Positions 8,100 through 16,942 of a stretch of DNA of 64,000 nucleotides are shown in pieces. The DNA comes from Lysinibacillus fusiformis (GTDB lineage: Bacteria; Bacillota; Bacilli; Bacillales_A; Planococcaceae), in assembly GCF_002845985.1 (NCBI RefSeq), contig NZ_PDFK01000003.1:372001-436000 (forward strand). The letters are read 5' to 3'. Under the pieces are notes generated by a model, which was not told the DNA's origin, searched no databases, and saw only the letters and a program-made list of their open reading frames with translations. How positions within the stretch are numbered: the first letter of the stretch is position 1; every line of letters begins with the position of its first letter. The position numbers and the translations under genes were made by a program.

Positions 8100-8757
8100 A
8101 TCTTACGCTGCGGTTCATCGAAACTAATATTAACTTGTATTACTTCTTTTCTTTGATCATCTATCTTCTTTATTGTTTAATGATAAAACAAACACCTTAA
8201 CAATTTTCTTTAAATATGTTACTCAAGAAAATGGCCTGATTATGGAGTAACAAGTTAAACAACACTCTTCAACTAAACTGCCCCGTTAGTACAATAATAA
8301 AGAAAAAGATGGTTGCCTACCCTACCCAACTTGAAGTCGTTGCTAGTTCAAAAAATGTTGGCAGATGACATTTAAAATTTTCTTAGAAATTAATCAAATA
8401 GCCTCCATTTTTAGAGAGCTATTATTTATCAATATATTAAAAAAGGGTAACCTATCACCCATAGAACCCCTCCAATTTCTTTTTACAATCATTTTATTCA
8501 GATAACATACTCTGCATAATTACTATCGTAGCCCTTTGCATAAAAAGCTGTAGAAACAATATTCAAAGGAAAATCCAAGAAATGTTAGTTTAATAGCATT
8601 TCTTGGATTTCGGTTTCTTTCCAAACTTTCATTTAATATTGTTATTAAACGTTTACTAGTGGATAAAAATTATTAATCTTGAGATAGGTGTAACCAATCA
8701 AGTAAACCAAAAGGACTGTCTCCGTTGAAGAAGTATCAGTTAAATGCAATGATTCAA
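8100..8757. other. Intergenic region with no gene seen
   Basis: About 650 bp, AT-rich, with stops in all frames. The only structure I see is the hairpin at 8571-8610. Confidence 0.6.
8571..8610. terminator. Hairpin, probable bidirectional terminator
   Basis: A perfect 14-bp repeat, AAATCCAAGAAATG with CATTTCTTGGATTT. On the minus strand the second arm runs into TTTTCC. It is the nearest terminator downstream of the amino-acid permease. Confidence 0.55.
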
Positions 8758-10119
8758 CTACTTTTTAATATTTCTTACTTTATATCCAATAAATAAGATT
8801 AAAAACCAAACTGGAGCGACATATAGGGCAACCCGCATATCTGGAATAAAGGCCATTAACACAATAACCATTAATAAGAATGCAATGGCAATGTACGTAG
8901 AAAATGGATAAAGCGGAATTTTGAATTTCAGTTCAGCTACTTCCTCTTTCGTTTTTGACTTTCTAAATTTCAATTGTGCTAATAAAATAATCATCCAGCT
9001 TGTAATGACTGCAACTGTCGCAACAGCAGAAATATAGATGAACACTTTTTCAGGTACTACATAGTTTAAGACAACCGCCATTAATAATACGGCTGAAGAA
9101 AATAAAACGCCTCTATGTGGACTACCGTTTTTGCTTACTGTTTTAAAATATTTCGGACCATTTTTTTGTACCGATAAGTTGTGTAGCATACGCCCTGAAC
9201 CGTATAAACCACTATTAAATGCAGACATTGCTGCTGTAATGACAACAAAGTTAATAATGTGAGCCGCAGCAGGGATGCCGACATAATCGAAAATTTGAAC
9301 GAACGGGCTACCTTCTGAACCAACTTCATTCCAAGGATAAATAACCATCATAACGCCTAATGCACCAATATAGAAAATTAAAATACGCCAAACGATGTTG
9401 TTAATAGCTGAAGGAATGGATTTGCTAGGATTTTTAGCTTCTCCTGCAGAAATACCAACTAATTCAACCCCACCAAATGAGAACATAACCAATACTAGTG
9501 ACATTAAAATACCATGGAAACCGTTTGGCATGAAGCCACCGTGTGCCCATAAATTATCGAAGCCAATTGCTTCACCATGGTTGCCAACACCGAAGAAAAT
9601 AATGGCTAATCCTAGAACGATCATACCGATAATCGCAACAACTTTAATCATCGCAAACCAGAATTCAAATTCTCCGTAAGCTTTTACATTTGCTAGGTTT
9701 ACAAGCGTCATAATAACAAGGACTACAAGAGCAGTTACCCATTGTGGAATATCAGGGAACCAGTAGTTAATGTATACACCGACTACTGTTAATTCTGCCA
9801 TGCCAACGACAATCCACATGAACCAATACGTCCAACCAGATAAGAACCCCGCAAAGCGTCCTAAATATTTATTCGCGTACGTGCTGAACGAGCCTGATAC
9901 TGGTTCCTCTACTGCCATTTCTCCTAATGCACGCATAATTGTGAAAATAACTAATCCACCAATTAAATAAGCTAGTAGAATAGATGGTCCAGCCATTTGA
10001 ATTGTTGAACTAGAGCCATAAAATAAACCGACCCCAATTGATCCACCAAGTGCAATTAATTGCATGTGACGAGTACTTAATCCGCGCTTTAGCTGTGAAT
10101 CTTGATGATTATCTTTCAT
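8758..10119 (-). CDS. APC-family (AAT) amino-acid permease, probably phenylalanine
   Basis: 453 residues with about twelve membrane segments. It starts LKRGLSTRHMQLIALGGSIG, the family signature, with GVGLFYGS near residue 31 and an SGSFSTYANKY segment after helix 2, all typical of the amino acid transporter (AAT) branch of the APC superfamily. It would import an amino acid by proton symport. Sequence alone does not give the substrate, but the leader upstream is a T-box whose specifier reads UUC, so phenylalanine or aromatic uptake of the PheP/AroP kind is the best guess. It is transcribed alone. Confidence 0.88.
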   Translation of the reverse strand: MKDNHQDSQLKRGLSTRHMQLIALGGSIGVGLFYGSSSTIQMAGPSILLAYLIGGLVIFTIMRALGEMAVEEPVSGSFSTYANKYLGRFAGFLSGWTYWFMWIVVGMAELTVVGVYINYWFPDIPQWVTALVVLVIMTLVNLANVKAYGEFEFWFAMIKVVAIIGMIVLGLAIIFFGVGNHGEAIGFDNLWAHGGFMPNGFHGILMSLVLVMFSFGGVELVGISAGEAKNPSKSIPSAINNIVWRILIFYIGALGVMMVIYPWNEVGSEGSPFVQIFDYVGIPAAAHIINFVVITAAMSAFNSGLYGSGRMLHNLSVQKNGPKYFKTVSKNGSPHRGVLFSSAVLLMAVVLNYVVPEKVFIYISAVATVAVITSWMIILLAQLKFRKSKTKEEVAELKFKIPLYPFSTYIAIAFLLMVIVLMAFIPDMRVALYVAPVWFLILFIGYKVRNIKK

Positions 10120-10173
10120 AATGTCTTACTCCTAATACGTTTAGATTTTCAAATACTTGCTCAAAAAAGGAAT

Positions 10174-10425
10174 AAAAAAACGCCCTTTTGGATTAACCAA
10201 AAGGACGATTCAACTCGTGTTACCACCTTTAATTTATAAGCAATTCACATTACTTACCTTAAGAAGTACGGTCATTTGACGATACTCTCGCACATGATTA
10301 CGGGTGCTTACCGACGTAGCCTACTTAGAATAATCTTTTCGGTACGCAGCTCCAAGATGAATTCCCAATCGTTTTACATGCACCTCTCATCAACCGGTAA
10401 CTTTCTGTTCGTAAAAATAATTGAT
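10174..10425 (-). promoter_or_regulatory. T-box leader, phenylalanine-type specifier
   Basis: On the minus strand the conserved T-box GGTGGTAACACGAG lies at 10227-10214. It is followed by a terminator at 10206-10174 (CGTCCTTTTGG with CCAAAAGGGCG, then seven T) that would compete with the antiterminator. Upstream in Stem I, GAA at 10364-10362 precedes TTC at 10361-10359 and an A, with TTGGAGCTGC after it, the usual layout around a specifier codon. UUC is Phe. The UGGU of the T-box would pair with an ACCA tRNA end, consistent with the A discriminator of tRNA-Phe. Uncharged tRNA-Phe should turn the permease on. Confidence 0.8.
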
Positions 10426-10479
10426 ACTATTTCTTTTCATAGCCTTTGTTCTATGACAAATATTTTTGAATTATTTTTC

Positions 10480-10507
10480 ATTTTACACAAAAAAAATATT
10501 TTGTCAA
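10480..10507 (-). promoter_or_regulatory. Promoter of the T-box/permease transcript
   Basis: Minus-strand TTGACA (10507-10502), a 16-bp spacer and TAAAAT (10485-10480) give a good SigA promoter about 55 bp before Stem I. Confidence 0.65.
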
Positions 10508-10661
10508 TAAAATTTTTCAATTAAAGCTATAAAGCATAATATAACAAGAATATTTGATATGAATCATACATATATTGATTTTAATATTTCATTAAAACAG
10601 AAGTCTATTATGATCCTAAGAAGGATTTATAATATATGCGAGAATTATCTATAAAGATAGG

Positions 10662-10937
10662 ATGATGACAATTATTGAAAAATCGGTTCTTGCTATGGTT
10701 ATTTTACGTGTATTGTCTGGAAGTATTGAAGTAAGTGCTGGCTTATTGATGCTAAAGTTGAATAATTTAGAAAAAGCATTCTATATTAATACAATGCTTG
10801 CATTGGTTGGTCCAACAGCTTTAATCGTAACGACAGCAATTGCACTATTTGGACTAGCTGATAAAATTCCTGTGACGAGAATCATTTGCTTATTTATGGG
10901 AATAACACTTATTATTATTAGCTCACATATTAAGTAA
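10662..10937 (+). CDS. yqhV: YqhV family (DUF2619) small membrane protein
   Basis: 91 residues with three hydrophobic segments, about residues 8-27, 42-65 and 72-89. The sequence EKSVLAMVILRVLSGSIE matches the start of the YqhV/DUF2619 family. In B. subtilis yqhV sits next to the spoIIIA operon and has no established function; here it is away from sporulation genes. Two adjacent ATGs (10662, 10665) follow GATAGG, a weak ribosome site, so the start is uncertain by one codon. Confidence 0.75.
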   Translation: MMTIIEKSVLAMVILRVLSGSIEVSAGLLMLKLNNLEKAFYINTMLALVGPTALIVTTAIALFGLADKIPVTRIICLFMGITLIIISSHIK

Positions 10938-11050
10938 TATAGACATTCCGCGTTCTAATGCTAATTAAACTCTTTCTTACAAACATCACATTTATGAGGC
11001 ATACCTTTTCGCCCTTTTTAAACAATATCTTTTAGCTTATTTAGTTTGCT

Positions 11051-11081
11051 GTAGCGTGTGACGACGCTGCGTTTTTTTTTT
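11051..11081 (+). terminator. Rho-independent terminator
   Basis: GTAGCGT pairs with ACGCTGC, followed by ten T. It is the likely end of the yqhV transcript. Confidence 0.7.
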
Positions 11082-11140
11082 ATGTATAAGTAACCACTAC
11101 CTGCACAAATTTATATTAAGTGTATCGCACGCACTTATTC

Positions 11141-11207
11141 GGTTGTGGCGTTGGTTGACCGCCACAACCTCCCTCATTCAGGGTCACCGTAACTCAGTGA
11201 CCCTTTT
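11141..11207 (+). terminator. Two consecutive hairpins, the second terminator-like
   Basis: GGTTGTGGC pairs with GCCACAACC (11141-11169). Then AGGGTCAC pairs with GTGACCCT followed by TTT (11180-11207). No gene directly upstream explains them. Confidence 0.5.
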
Positions 11208-11684
11208 CTAATTTCTATTGTCAGATTGTTTAGTAACATTACACTGCATCAGGCAGTTTTCTACTTGAATAAAGAATGTATCTATAAAGCAATTTCTTTC
11301 GGCTTAACAACGATCAACAATATTTCTTGACCTCTACCCATGTAGATAAATAAGTTCTTCTATCTTTGTCTTTGTCAGTGTACTCTGCATCTTGCCTAGT
11401 GCCAAAATCCCCTTAAATTATTGATTCCAGTAAATTAAACTTCTGCGATACAATCCCTGACCTCTACCTCTTATATACACAAAACTCTTCTAGTACTTCT
11501 TTTCTTGTTTTAGCTTAGGTTAGATTTTGTCTGACAATTGAAAGTGCTATTAATTGTTACGTTGAATATTTAATTCATCTTAAGGAGAATCTAGATTAAA
11601 TGATAATTATTATGTAAACTAAAGTTATTTTGCAGTGAGAAGAGTCTTGCTTACAATCAAATTCTCTTATGTACATGACATCTG

Positions 11685-11730
11685 TATATTGTAAATGGAC
11701 AAGAACTTTCGGACAAATTTATAAGCAATG
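11685..11730 (+). repeat. Isolated Tn7-like end motif
   Basis: At 11690-11715 the plus strand reads TGTAAATG then GGACAAGAACTTTCGGACA, nearly the same 8-bp tip plus TnsB-type site as the right end at 6012, and oriented away from it. The following AAATTTATAAGCAATG also resembles the flank of the internal copy at 5921-5955. The five bases before it, 11685-11689, are TATAT, the same as those next to the terminus at 6012. It may be the end of a second, decayed element extending to the right, or a relic of an end fragment. Confidence 0.55.
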
Positions 11731-12159
11731 CTCATCTAGTATTTTGAGTGTCAGACAATTAAAATTCAACATATTTTGTCATTACCCATGAGTATGTCCT
11801 ATAAAGGTTCATCCCCTGATAATGCCACTATTTCATTTGTAATTTCTTATATGTTTTATACATTTTTTGTGACAAAAAATGAGTCTCGTGGTTTCTTAAA
11901 AGTATAAAACATAGTACCAAACTCCCGTTTTACATATTTTTTTATAATTTCAATATAAATATATAGTGTAAATATGCTTGATTTAGATGTATTTAGCTAC
12001 ATTAACAGCATATTTGCTTAGTTATGTGATTGATATTATTATCTTCGTGAAAGGAAAAAACAGCACTTACTGTAGCATCATCTAGAGTAGGGCAAATTAA
12101 TCATTATAAAATTGGACGCTTCAAGAATTAAAAAATGAGATATTGGAGAGTGAAGAAAA

Positions 12160-13038
12160 ATGAAAAGTAACAAGATAATTTTGTGTGCTATGATGACAAG
12201 CTTTTTGTTTGTAACCGGTAATATATATACAGCAAAGGCTACTGAAATTCCTGAAAATACCCATAATATTATTAAACAACAAGGTGTATCAATCGAAGAT
12301 ATTGATAAAAAAATTGATAATATGATAGCTAGTATCCCACCACTTTTTGGCTTTTTACCATATAATCGTTTTCCTTATATGTTTGGAGAAAGTGTTGATG
12401 TTTCGGGGATAAATATAGAGAACACTAATGTTACTAGTGTCGTTCCGCTGTTTATTGGTTCAAATACATTTGAAAATAGAACTGATCGACTAATAACCTA
12501 TAATACTAGCTCTTTTAGTAAATCAATTACAGATTCAACAACTACTCAAACCCTACACGGTTTTAAGACAGCCTTTGAAGCATCAGGTAAAGTTGGAATT
12601 CCCTTAGTAACTGAAGGGCAAATTAAAACGACGCTTGAGTATAATTTTTCTAATACTGATTCTACCACAAAAAGTGTGACTACAACTTACACAGCAACTC
12701 CACAACCTATTCCAGTACCACCATATACAAAAACTAGAACAGATGTATACTTAAATCAGGTATCTATCTCTGGAAATGTTGAAATTTATGCAGATGCTAT
12801 TACAGGTATAAAAGCTGAATCTTCTGGGACAGTAATTTCAATTGGTGCTGGTCTTGATTTAGCTAGTAACACTTATGGGCTAATTAGATCTCCAAAAGAC
12901 CCAGATCGAGTACGGGCAATAGGGAGTGGGAAATTTAACTTAATTCATGGGGCAGATTTTTTTGCCATAACATATGACATAACATATGGGGAAGCATCTG
13001 CAAGAATAATAGACGTCAGAGAATTTTCTTTAAAATAA
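12160..13038 (+). CDS. ETX/MTX2-family beta-pore-forming toxin (Mtx2/Mpp2-like)
   Basis: 292 residues, the length of L. sphaericus Mtx2. A signal peptide spans about residues 1-27 (hydrophobic core ILCAMMTSFLFVTG, AKA-type cleavage before TEIPEN). Then comes a Ser/Thr-rich beta region of the ETX/MTX2 aerolysin-like type: GSNTFENRTD, STTTQTLHGFKTAFEASGKV, and a segment with alternating small and polar residues, TTLEYNFSNTDSTTKS, the likely insertion hairpin. Members oligomerise on target-cell membranes and form beta-barrel pores; Mtx2 kills mosquito larvae. Target range cannot be read here. RBS GGAGAG lies 11 bases before the ATG; it is monocistronic with its own terminator. Confidence 0.9.
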   Translation: MKSNKIILCAMMTSFLFVTGNIYTAKATEIPENTHNIIKQQGVSIEDIDKKIDNMIASIPPLFGFLPYNRFPYMFGESVDVSGINIENTNVTSVVPLFIGSNTFENRTDRLITYNTSSFSKSITDSTTTQTLHGFKTAFEASGKVGIPLVTEGQIKTTLEYNFSNTDSTTKSVTTTYTATPQPIPVPPYTKTRTDVYLNQVSISGNVEIYADAITGIKAESSGTVISIGAGLDLASNTYGLIRSPKDPDRVRAIGSGKFNLIHGADFFAITYDITYGEASARIIDVREFSLK

Positions 13039-13053
13039 TATTAAACTTTACTT

Positions 13054-13087
13054 AAAGGTGGGATTCCTATGGCATCCCACCTTTTTT
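13054..13087 (+). terminator. Rho-independent terminator of the toxin gene
   Basis: AAAGGTGGGATTCC pairs with GGCATCCCACCTTT, followed by a T-run. Confidence 0.85.
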
Positions 13088-13138
13088 AAGTAGTTCTATT
13101 TTGGAATAACTAACTACTCTTTTATAAACAAAAATGAA

Positions 13139-14137
13139 TTAACGGATTCGAGCCTTACGGAATCCATCGAAGATACTGAGTGTTGCAGATAAAATGAATA
13201 CGATGATGACGCCGACGACTATCCATATTTCCAATTGCTTAGTTGTTATGGTAAATAATTTACTCATGTACGTTATAAATTCTTGGTTCATTAAATTTGG
13301 ATTGCTTAAGATAACAATGAATACAACGGTTGCGAAAAGCTCAACAATAGTATTAAAGATTGCCATTTTTTTCGTCCATTGTCCTTTCAATAATTTGTAG
13401 AGAGCTAACCCAATTTCGAGAGCGATGACAGCGATAACAATTGGCCAATAACGAAGTAAAACATCCTGATTGAAAGCTGGCATTACGAAGTTGAGGCCAT
13501 CACCACCGCCTTCATATATACCTACAAGGTGATTTGCATAAAAATAAAGAGTTGCCCAAATCGCCGTCCACATTAAATAGCCAAATACTTCAAGCTTCGT
13601 AATCGCTTTTTTCTTTGGAATATAAATAATGTTTTTCAAATCTTCAGGGGTCCATTTTGTTAGGCTTGCTGACAACGGATGCTGATCTTTTCCTTTATCT
13701 GTTCGTTCAATAATGACGAATACGAGTGTTAGCCAGAAAAAGACATGTATTCCTACTTCGATGATTCTCCATATTCCTTCACCCATAATCGTGAGGACGG
13801 CATTAATAATCACTTCTTCCCCACCAAAACCAATAAAGTATTCGGCAATAATCGAAATTAACGCAATGACAGCGGCAATTGGGACAATCATTTTTAATAA
13901 CGATAAATATACATCAAAATAGCGTGGACCAATTAAATGCATTGGTTGATCTCGATAACCACTCGCTAATGCTGCTGGGTTCCCTAATTTTTCAAGTACA
14001 TCCTTTACATCATCCTCACTGTAATCGTCAGGTAGCATATCCTCAATGGTTGATCGTAACTCAAGTGCGATATCCTCACGATTTTTTTCAGGCAGCCTCC
14101 GAGTGACCTCTTGAATATAAATCTCAGTCAGATTCAT
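13139..14137 (-). CDS. HAAS-domain (DUF1700-type) membrane protein
   Basis: About 332 residues from ATG at 14137. The N-terminal 70 residues (MNLTEIYIQEVTRRLPEKNR, then ALELRSTIEDMLPDD and VLEKLGNPAALASGYRD) are a HAAS helical domain, found in proteins encoded next to PadR-type regulators. Seven or so hydrophobic segments follow between about residues 75 and 325. It overlaps the end of the PadR gene by 14 bp, so the pair is translationally coupled. These proteins are thought to act as membrane sensors or partners for the regulator. An upstream start at 14167 is open but overlaps more. Confidence 0.75.
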   Translation of the reverse strand: MNLTEIYIQEVTRRLPEKNREDIALELRSTIEDMLPDDYSEDDVKDVLEKLGNPAALASGYRDQPMHLIGPRYFDVYLSLLKMIVPIAAVIALISIIAEYFIGFGGEEVIINAVLTIMGEGIWRIIEVGIHVFFWLTLVFVIIERTDKGKDQHPLSASLTKWTPEDLKNIIYIPKKKAITKLEVFGYLMWTAIWATLYFYANHLVGIYEGGGDGLNFVMPAFNQDVLLRYWPIVIAVIALEIGLALYKLLKGQWTKKMAIFNTIVELFATVVFIVILSNPNLMNQEFITYMSKLFTITTKQLEIWIVVGVIIVFILSATLSIFDGFRKARIR

Positions 14138-14474
14138 CTTGATCATCATCTCCTTGTAATAACTCATAAAGTTCTTTTGAATTGTTAATCCATTCTCTTT
14201 TTAATTGCAAAAATACCTCTAATCCATAGTCACTTAATACATAATACTTACGCGGTCTACTCTCTGATGTATCCCAGCTGCTCGTCACTAACTCTTGTTT
14301 TTCTAAACGGCGAAGCAATGGATATAAGGTACTTTGATCGATGTTAATGCCCGCTTCCTCTAATAATTGAACAAGTGAATACCCATACTGGGGTGTTCGT
14401 AATTGACTTAAAACGGCTAATGTCAGCGTTCCTCTCCTAAGTTCTGTCGTTAATGAATTCAGTAACGTACTCAT
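14124..14474 (-). CDS. PadR-family transcriptional regulator
   Basis: 116 residues. The winged helix-turn-helix is clear: LRRGTLTLAVLSQLRTPQYG, LLEEAGINIDQSTLYPLLRR, and a wing with SWDTSESRPRKYYVLSDYG. The final residues EGDDDQDESD-like are acidic. PadR proteins repress genes until a ligand or stress is sensed; this one probably controls its own operon with the HAAS membrane protein. AT-rich dyads such as TATACTATGTATCGTACA lie just upstream (14519-14540) and could be its operator. Confidence 0.85.
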   Translation of the reverse strand: MSTLLNSLTTELRRGTLTLAVLSQLRTPQYGYSLVQLLEEAGINIDQSTLYPLLRRLEKQELVTSSWDTSESRPRKYYVLSDYGLEVFLQLKREWINNSKELYELLQGDDDQDESD

Positions 14475-14649
14475 TTACTCACCTCAATTCCACTTACTAT
14501 ATGACATACACTGTATAACTTATACTATGTATCGTACACTATTATTGTTACAACAACAAGCAAATTCAAATACCCTTGTAAGAAATAACATGAAAATGAT
14601 TTAAAAGAGTGCATAAAAACAATGTTTATATTCTTTGTTAAGAAAACTA

Positions 14650-14693
14650 AAAAAGCCCAATTTCTCTGAATTGTAGGAGAGAAATTGGGCTTT
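14650..14693. terminator. Bidirectional terminator-like hairpin
   Basis: AAAAAGCCCAATTTCTCT pairs with AGAGAAATTGGGCTTT. On the minus strand it ends in a T-run and serves the serine hydrolase gene. Confidence 0.75.
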
Positions 14694-14860
14694 GACTGCT
14701 ACACAAAACTTGCCGAACTGTTGCATAAGATAGTCGAGCTTAGTTTAAAATGATCAGTCTTTATATAAAATTATAGAAATGATAGATAAATAGCAATACG
14801 TGATTCGGATCGTCCTGGCTTCATCTAGTCAATATTAAACATTTTTGTGGAAGTCCATAG

Positions 14861-16942
14861 TTAGTTCAGTGTGATAGCAAACTCCGAGTTCGGCGCACCA
14901 GCAAATACAACCGTTCCATTCTTCGGTAGCTTTACTTTGTTATTGCCGCTTACAACGGTAAAATTCACGCATACGCCCTTCTCATCATAAACCGCAAACG
15001 AACTGTTCGATGACAATTCCACGTTCATTGTTTTCCCAGCTATCGCTTGTGGGATCGTAAACCATTTCGCATGTCCTTTTGCTTGCAAAGTTACTTTGGA
15101 TGACTGCCCTGTATAAAGCGGTTTTACGTTAGTTCCACTTACGTATAAAAATCCGGACATTTCCATATATTCATTCCCGCCTTCCGTATAGAAACGAGTC
15201 TCTGTCATATCACGGCCATTCATCACTGGGATTTGAAGCTGATGCGCCGACATGTTTGGACCTATAATTTTTCTGCCCTCCCAATAGCCCGCTAGGTCTT
15301 CCTGACGATTAATTTGTTTGGTAAGCAGCATTGGTACGAGATATTGAGCAGAACTATATTTTTCGTTCACAAGATAGAACTTCACGCCCTCCCGTTTCTT
15401 CCATGCAGCAGCAGTCTCCTTCGATAGTACATTGTCTTCAAGCTTCTCAGCTAAATATTGAGTCATCGCAACTTGCCCAAAACCTGGTGCTGTTTGATAG
15501 GTGCTCTCTTTTAAATAAGTACGTCCGTTCTTCTCAGTGACAAAGTTGAGCTTGGATGTACCCTCCTCATTAATAAAGCTTCCGTCCGCAGTATATACAT
15601 ACTTTTCTTCGGGATTAAGGGATAAGAACAGTTTTCCGTTCTTCATAATTTCAAGTTTGAAATGACTGAAACTATTCCCGTAAAAGCCTGCTTTCTCTAC
15701 TAGATCTTGAGGCATCTGAGTCGTTACTGGCTTGCCAAAGGATTTGTTTGGCTTAATATCCTTAATTGTGCCCTTCTCTTTAAGTGCAGCAAGCAGTAAG
15801 TCAGTCGCCATCAGTTGATTTGTAACACTACTACCGCTGGATGACACCACAGCAGCGGCCATCTTCTGTTCTGGTAGAACGACCAGTGTCGCATGTTGTA
15901 ATATTGTGTCACCGCCCTTAGCCAAACCCTTTATCCCATATTCACTAAATGGATATAGTTTCACACTATCCCATCCAAGACCATAGTTGAAAATATTATC
16001 TCCATCCTCTGGCCACATTCCTTTTTTATATTCCTCTTGCTCCATAGCCTTGACTGCCTTCTCAGAGAGAATCTCTTTTCCCAGTCCCATAAACAATTGT
16101 GAGAACCTTACCATATCTTCTGCTGTCGAAGAAATCCCTCCCGAACCAATCAAATTCACTGATTCAATAGGAAGTTGCCCTTGATAGGATGGAAAATAAA
16201 GTTCAGCCCGTTTATCGTCTGCCCATTTATCCTGCGATGTTTTCGTATTATTGAGCTCTAGGGGCTCTGTAAAACGTTGATGTAGAAATTCGGTGAAGCT
16301 CATACCGCTAACTCTTTCCACCAAAATCTCGGCCAGCGTATAGCCGTCATTACAGTATACTGAGAACGCGCCAGGGTCTGCCTTTAAGCTCTGGTTTGAC
16401 AACTGCTGTAACAAGGTATCATGGACATAGGTATCATTATCTTTAAATAAAATTGCATTACTATACACAGTTCCTTGTAAGCCGGAGGAATGGTTCAACA
16501 GCATACGCGGTGTAATGCGTTTGTATCGTTCATCCTTCATCTTAAAATCAGGAAGATAGTTAACAACAGGAGTATCTAAATCGACTTTTCCTTCATCGAC
16601 CAATTTCATCATAGCCGCTGCTGTATACACTTTACTGACCGATCCAATTCCATATTGGGTATCTTTGGTTAGAGACTGTTCCCCTTTTAAATTGTCCTTG
16701 CCTTTCTGTCCCGACAAAATTAGCTTGCCATTATCAATTAACGCATATTGCACGCTAGCCGTCCCATAGGATTCCGTGAGTAGCGTAGCCTTCTCTGCTG
16801 CAATCTTCTCCAGTTTTTGATTAGCTACAACTTGATTAGCTACAACTGTAGTCTTATTGTTAGAAAACGCCATTGCCCCTGTTGGCAGGAACATCGTTAG
16901 CGCTAATGTAGCAGCTAATACCCCAGATAGTTTACTTTTCAT
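14861..16942 (-). CDS. Secreted serine hydrolase, class C beta-lactamase/penicillin-binding-protein fold
   Basis: 693 residues. A signal peptide spans residues 1-25 (LAATLALTMFLPTGAMA). The beta-lactamase-related domain spans about 45-390, with the nucleophile motif SVSK at 101-104, YCN at 196-198, and a GGISSTAEDM segment typical of this family. A KGG motif near residue 343 takes the place of KTG. A second region of about 300 residues resembles the C-terminal beta domain of bacterial beta-lactamase-like esterases. Likely acts on peptidoglycan peptides or small esters outside the cell. The tract after the signal peptide contains a short duplicated VVANQ unit. GC content looks higher than in neighbouring genes, suggesting acquisition. 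Confidence 0.82.
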   Translation of the reverse strand: MKSKLSGVLAATLALTMFLPTGAMAFSNNKTTVVANQVVANQKLEKIAAEKATLLTESYGTASVQYALIDNGKLILSGQKGKDNLKGEQSLTKDTQYGIGSVSKVYTAAAMMKLVDEGKVDLDTPVVNYLPDFKMKDERYKRITPRMLLNHSSGLQGTVYSNAILFKDNDTYVHDTLLQQLSNQSLKADPGAFSVYCNDGYTLAEILVERVSGMSFTEFLHQRFTEPLELNNTKTSQDKWADDKRAELYFPSYQGQLPIESVNLIGSGGISSTAEDMVRFSQLFMGLGKEILSEKAVKAMEQEEYKKGMWPEDGDNIFNYGLGWDSVKLYPFSEYGIKGLAKGGDTILQHATLVVLPEQKMAAAVVSSSGSSVTNQLMATDLLLAALKEKGTIKDIKPNKSFGKPVTTQMPQDLVEKAGFYGNSFSHFKLEIMKNGKLFLSLNPEEKYVYTADGSFINEEGTSKLNFVTEKNGRTYLKESTYQTAPGFGQVAMTQYLAEKLEDNVLSKETAAAWKKREGVKFYLVNEKYSSAQYLVPMLLTKQINRQEDLAGYWEGRKIIGPNMSAHQLQIPVMNGRDMTETRFYTEGGNEYMEMSGFLYVSGTNVKPLYTGQSSKVTLQAKGHAKWFTIPQAIAGKTMNVELSSNSSFAVYDEKGVCVNFTVVSGNNKVKLPKNGTVVFAGAPNSEFAITLN

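Larger units (their letters stand above)
10938..12159. other. 1.2-kb intergenic region with hairpins and a stray transposon-end motif
   Basis: No credible coding frame. It contains terminator-like hairpins at 11051-11081 and 11180-11207, an unexplained hairpin at 11141-11169, and a copy of the Tn7-like end motif at 11690-11730. GC content is low, especially after 11850. Confidence 0.6.

Noticed and set aside
8018-8200. Plus-strand frame after the HEAT gene
   Set aside because: It starts inside the HEAT gene and runs through its terminator hairpin; no ribosome site or family.
9395-9970. Plus-strand frames inside the permease gene
   Set aside because: Antisense shadows of a membrane protein, with the usual Thr/Pro-rich composition.
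10260-10425. Lysine riboswitch in the permease leader
   Set aside because: AGAGGTGC and CCGAAAA words first suggested an L box, but the conserved T-box sequence, terminator pairing and specifier layout fit a T-box better.
10276-10524. Plus-strand frame opposite the T-box leader
   Set aside because: It overlaps the structured leader and promoter of the permease on the other strand and has no family match.
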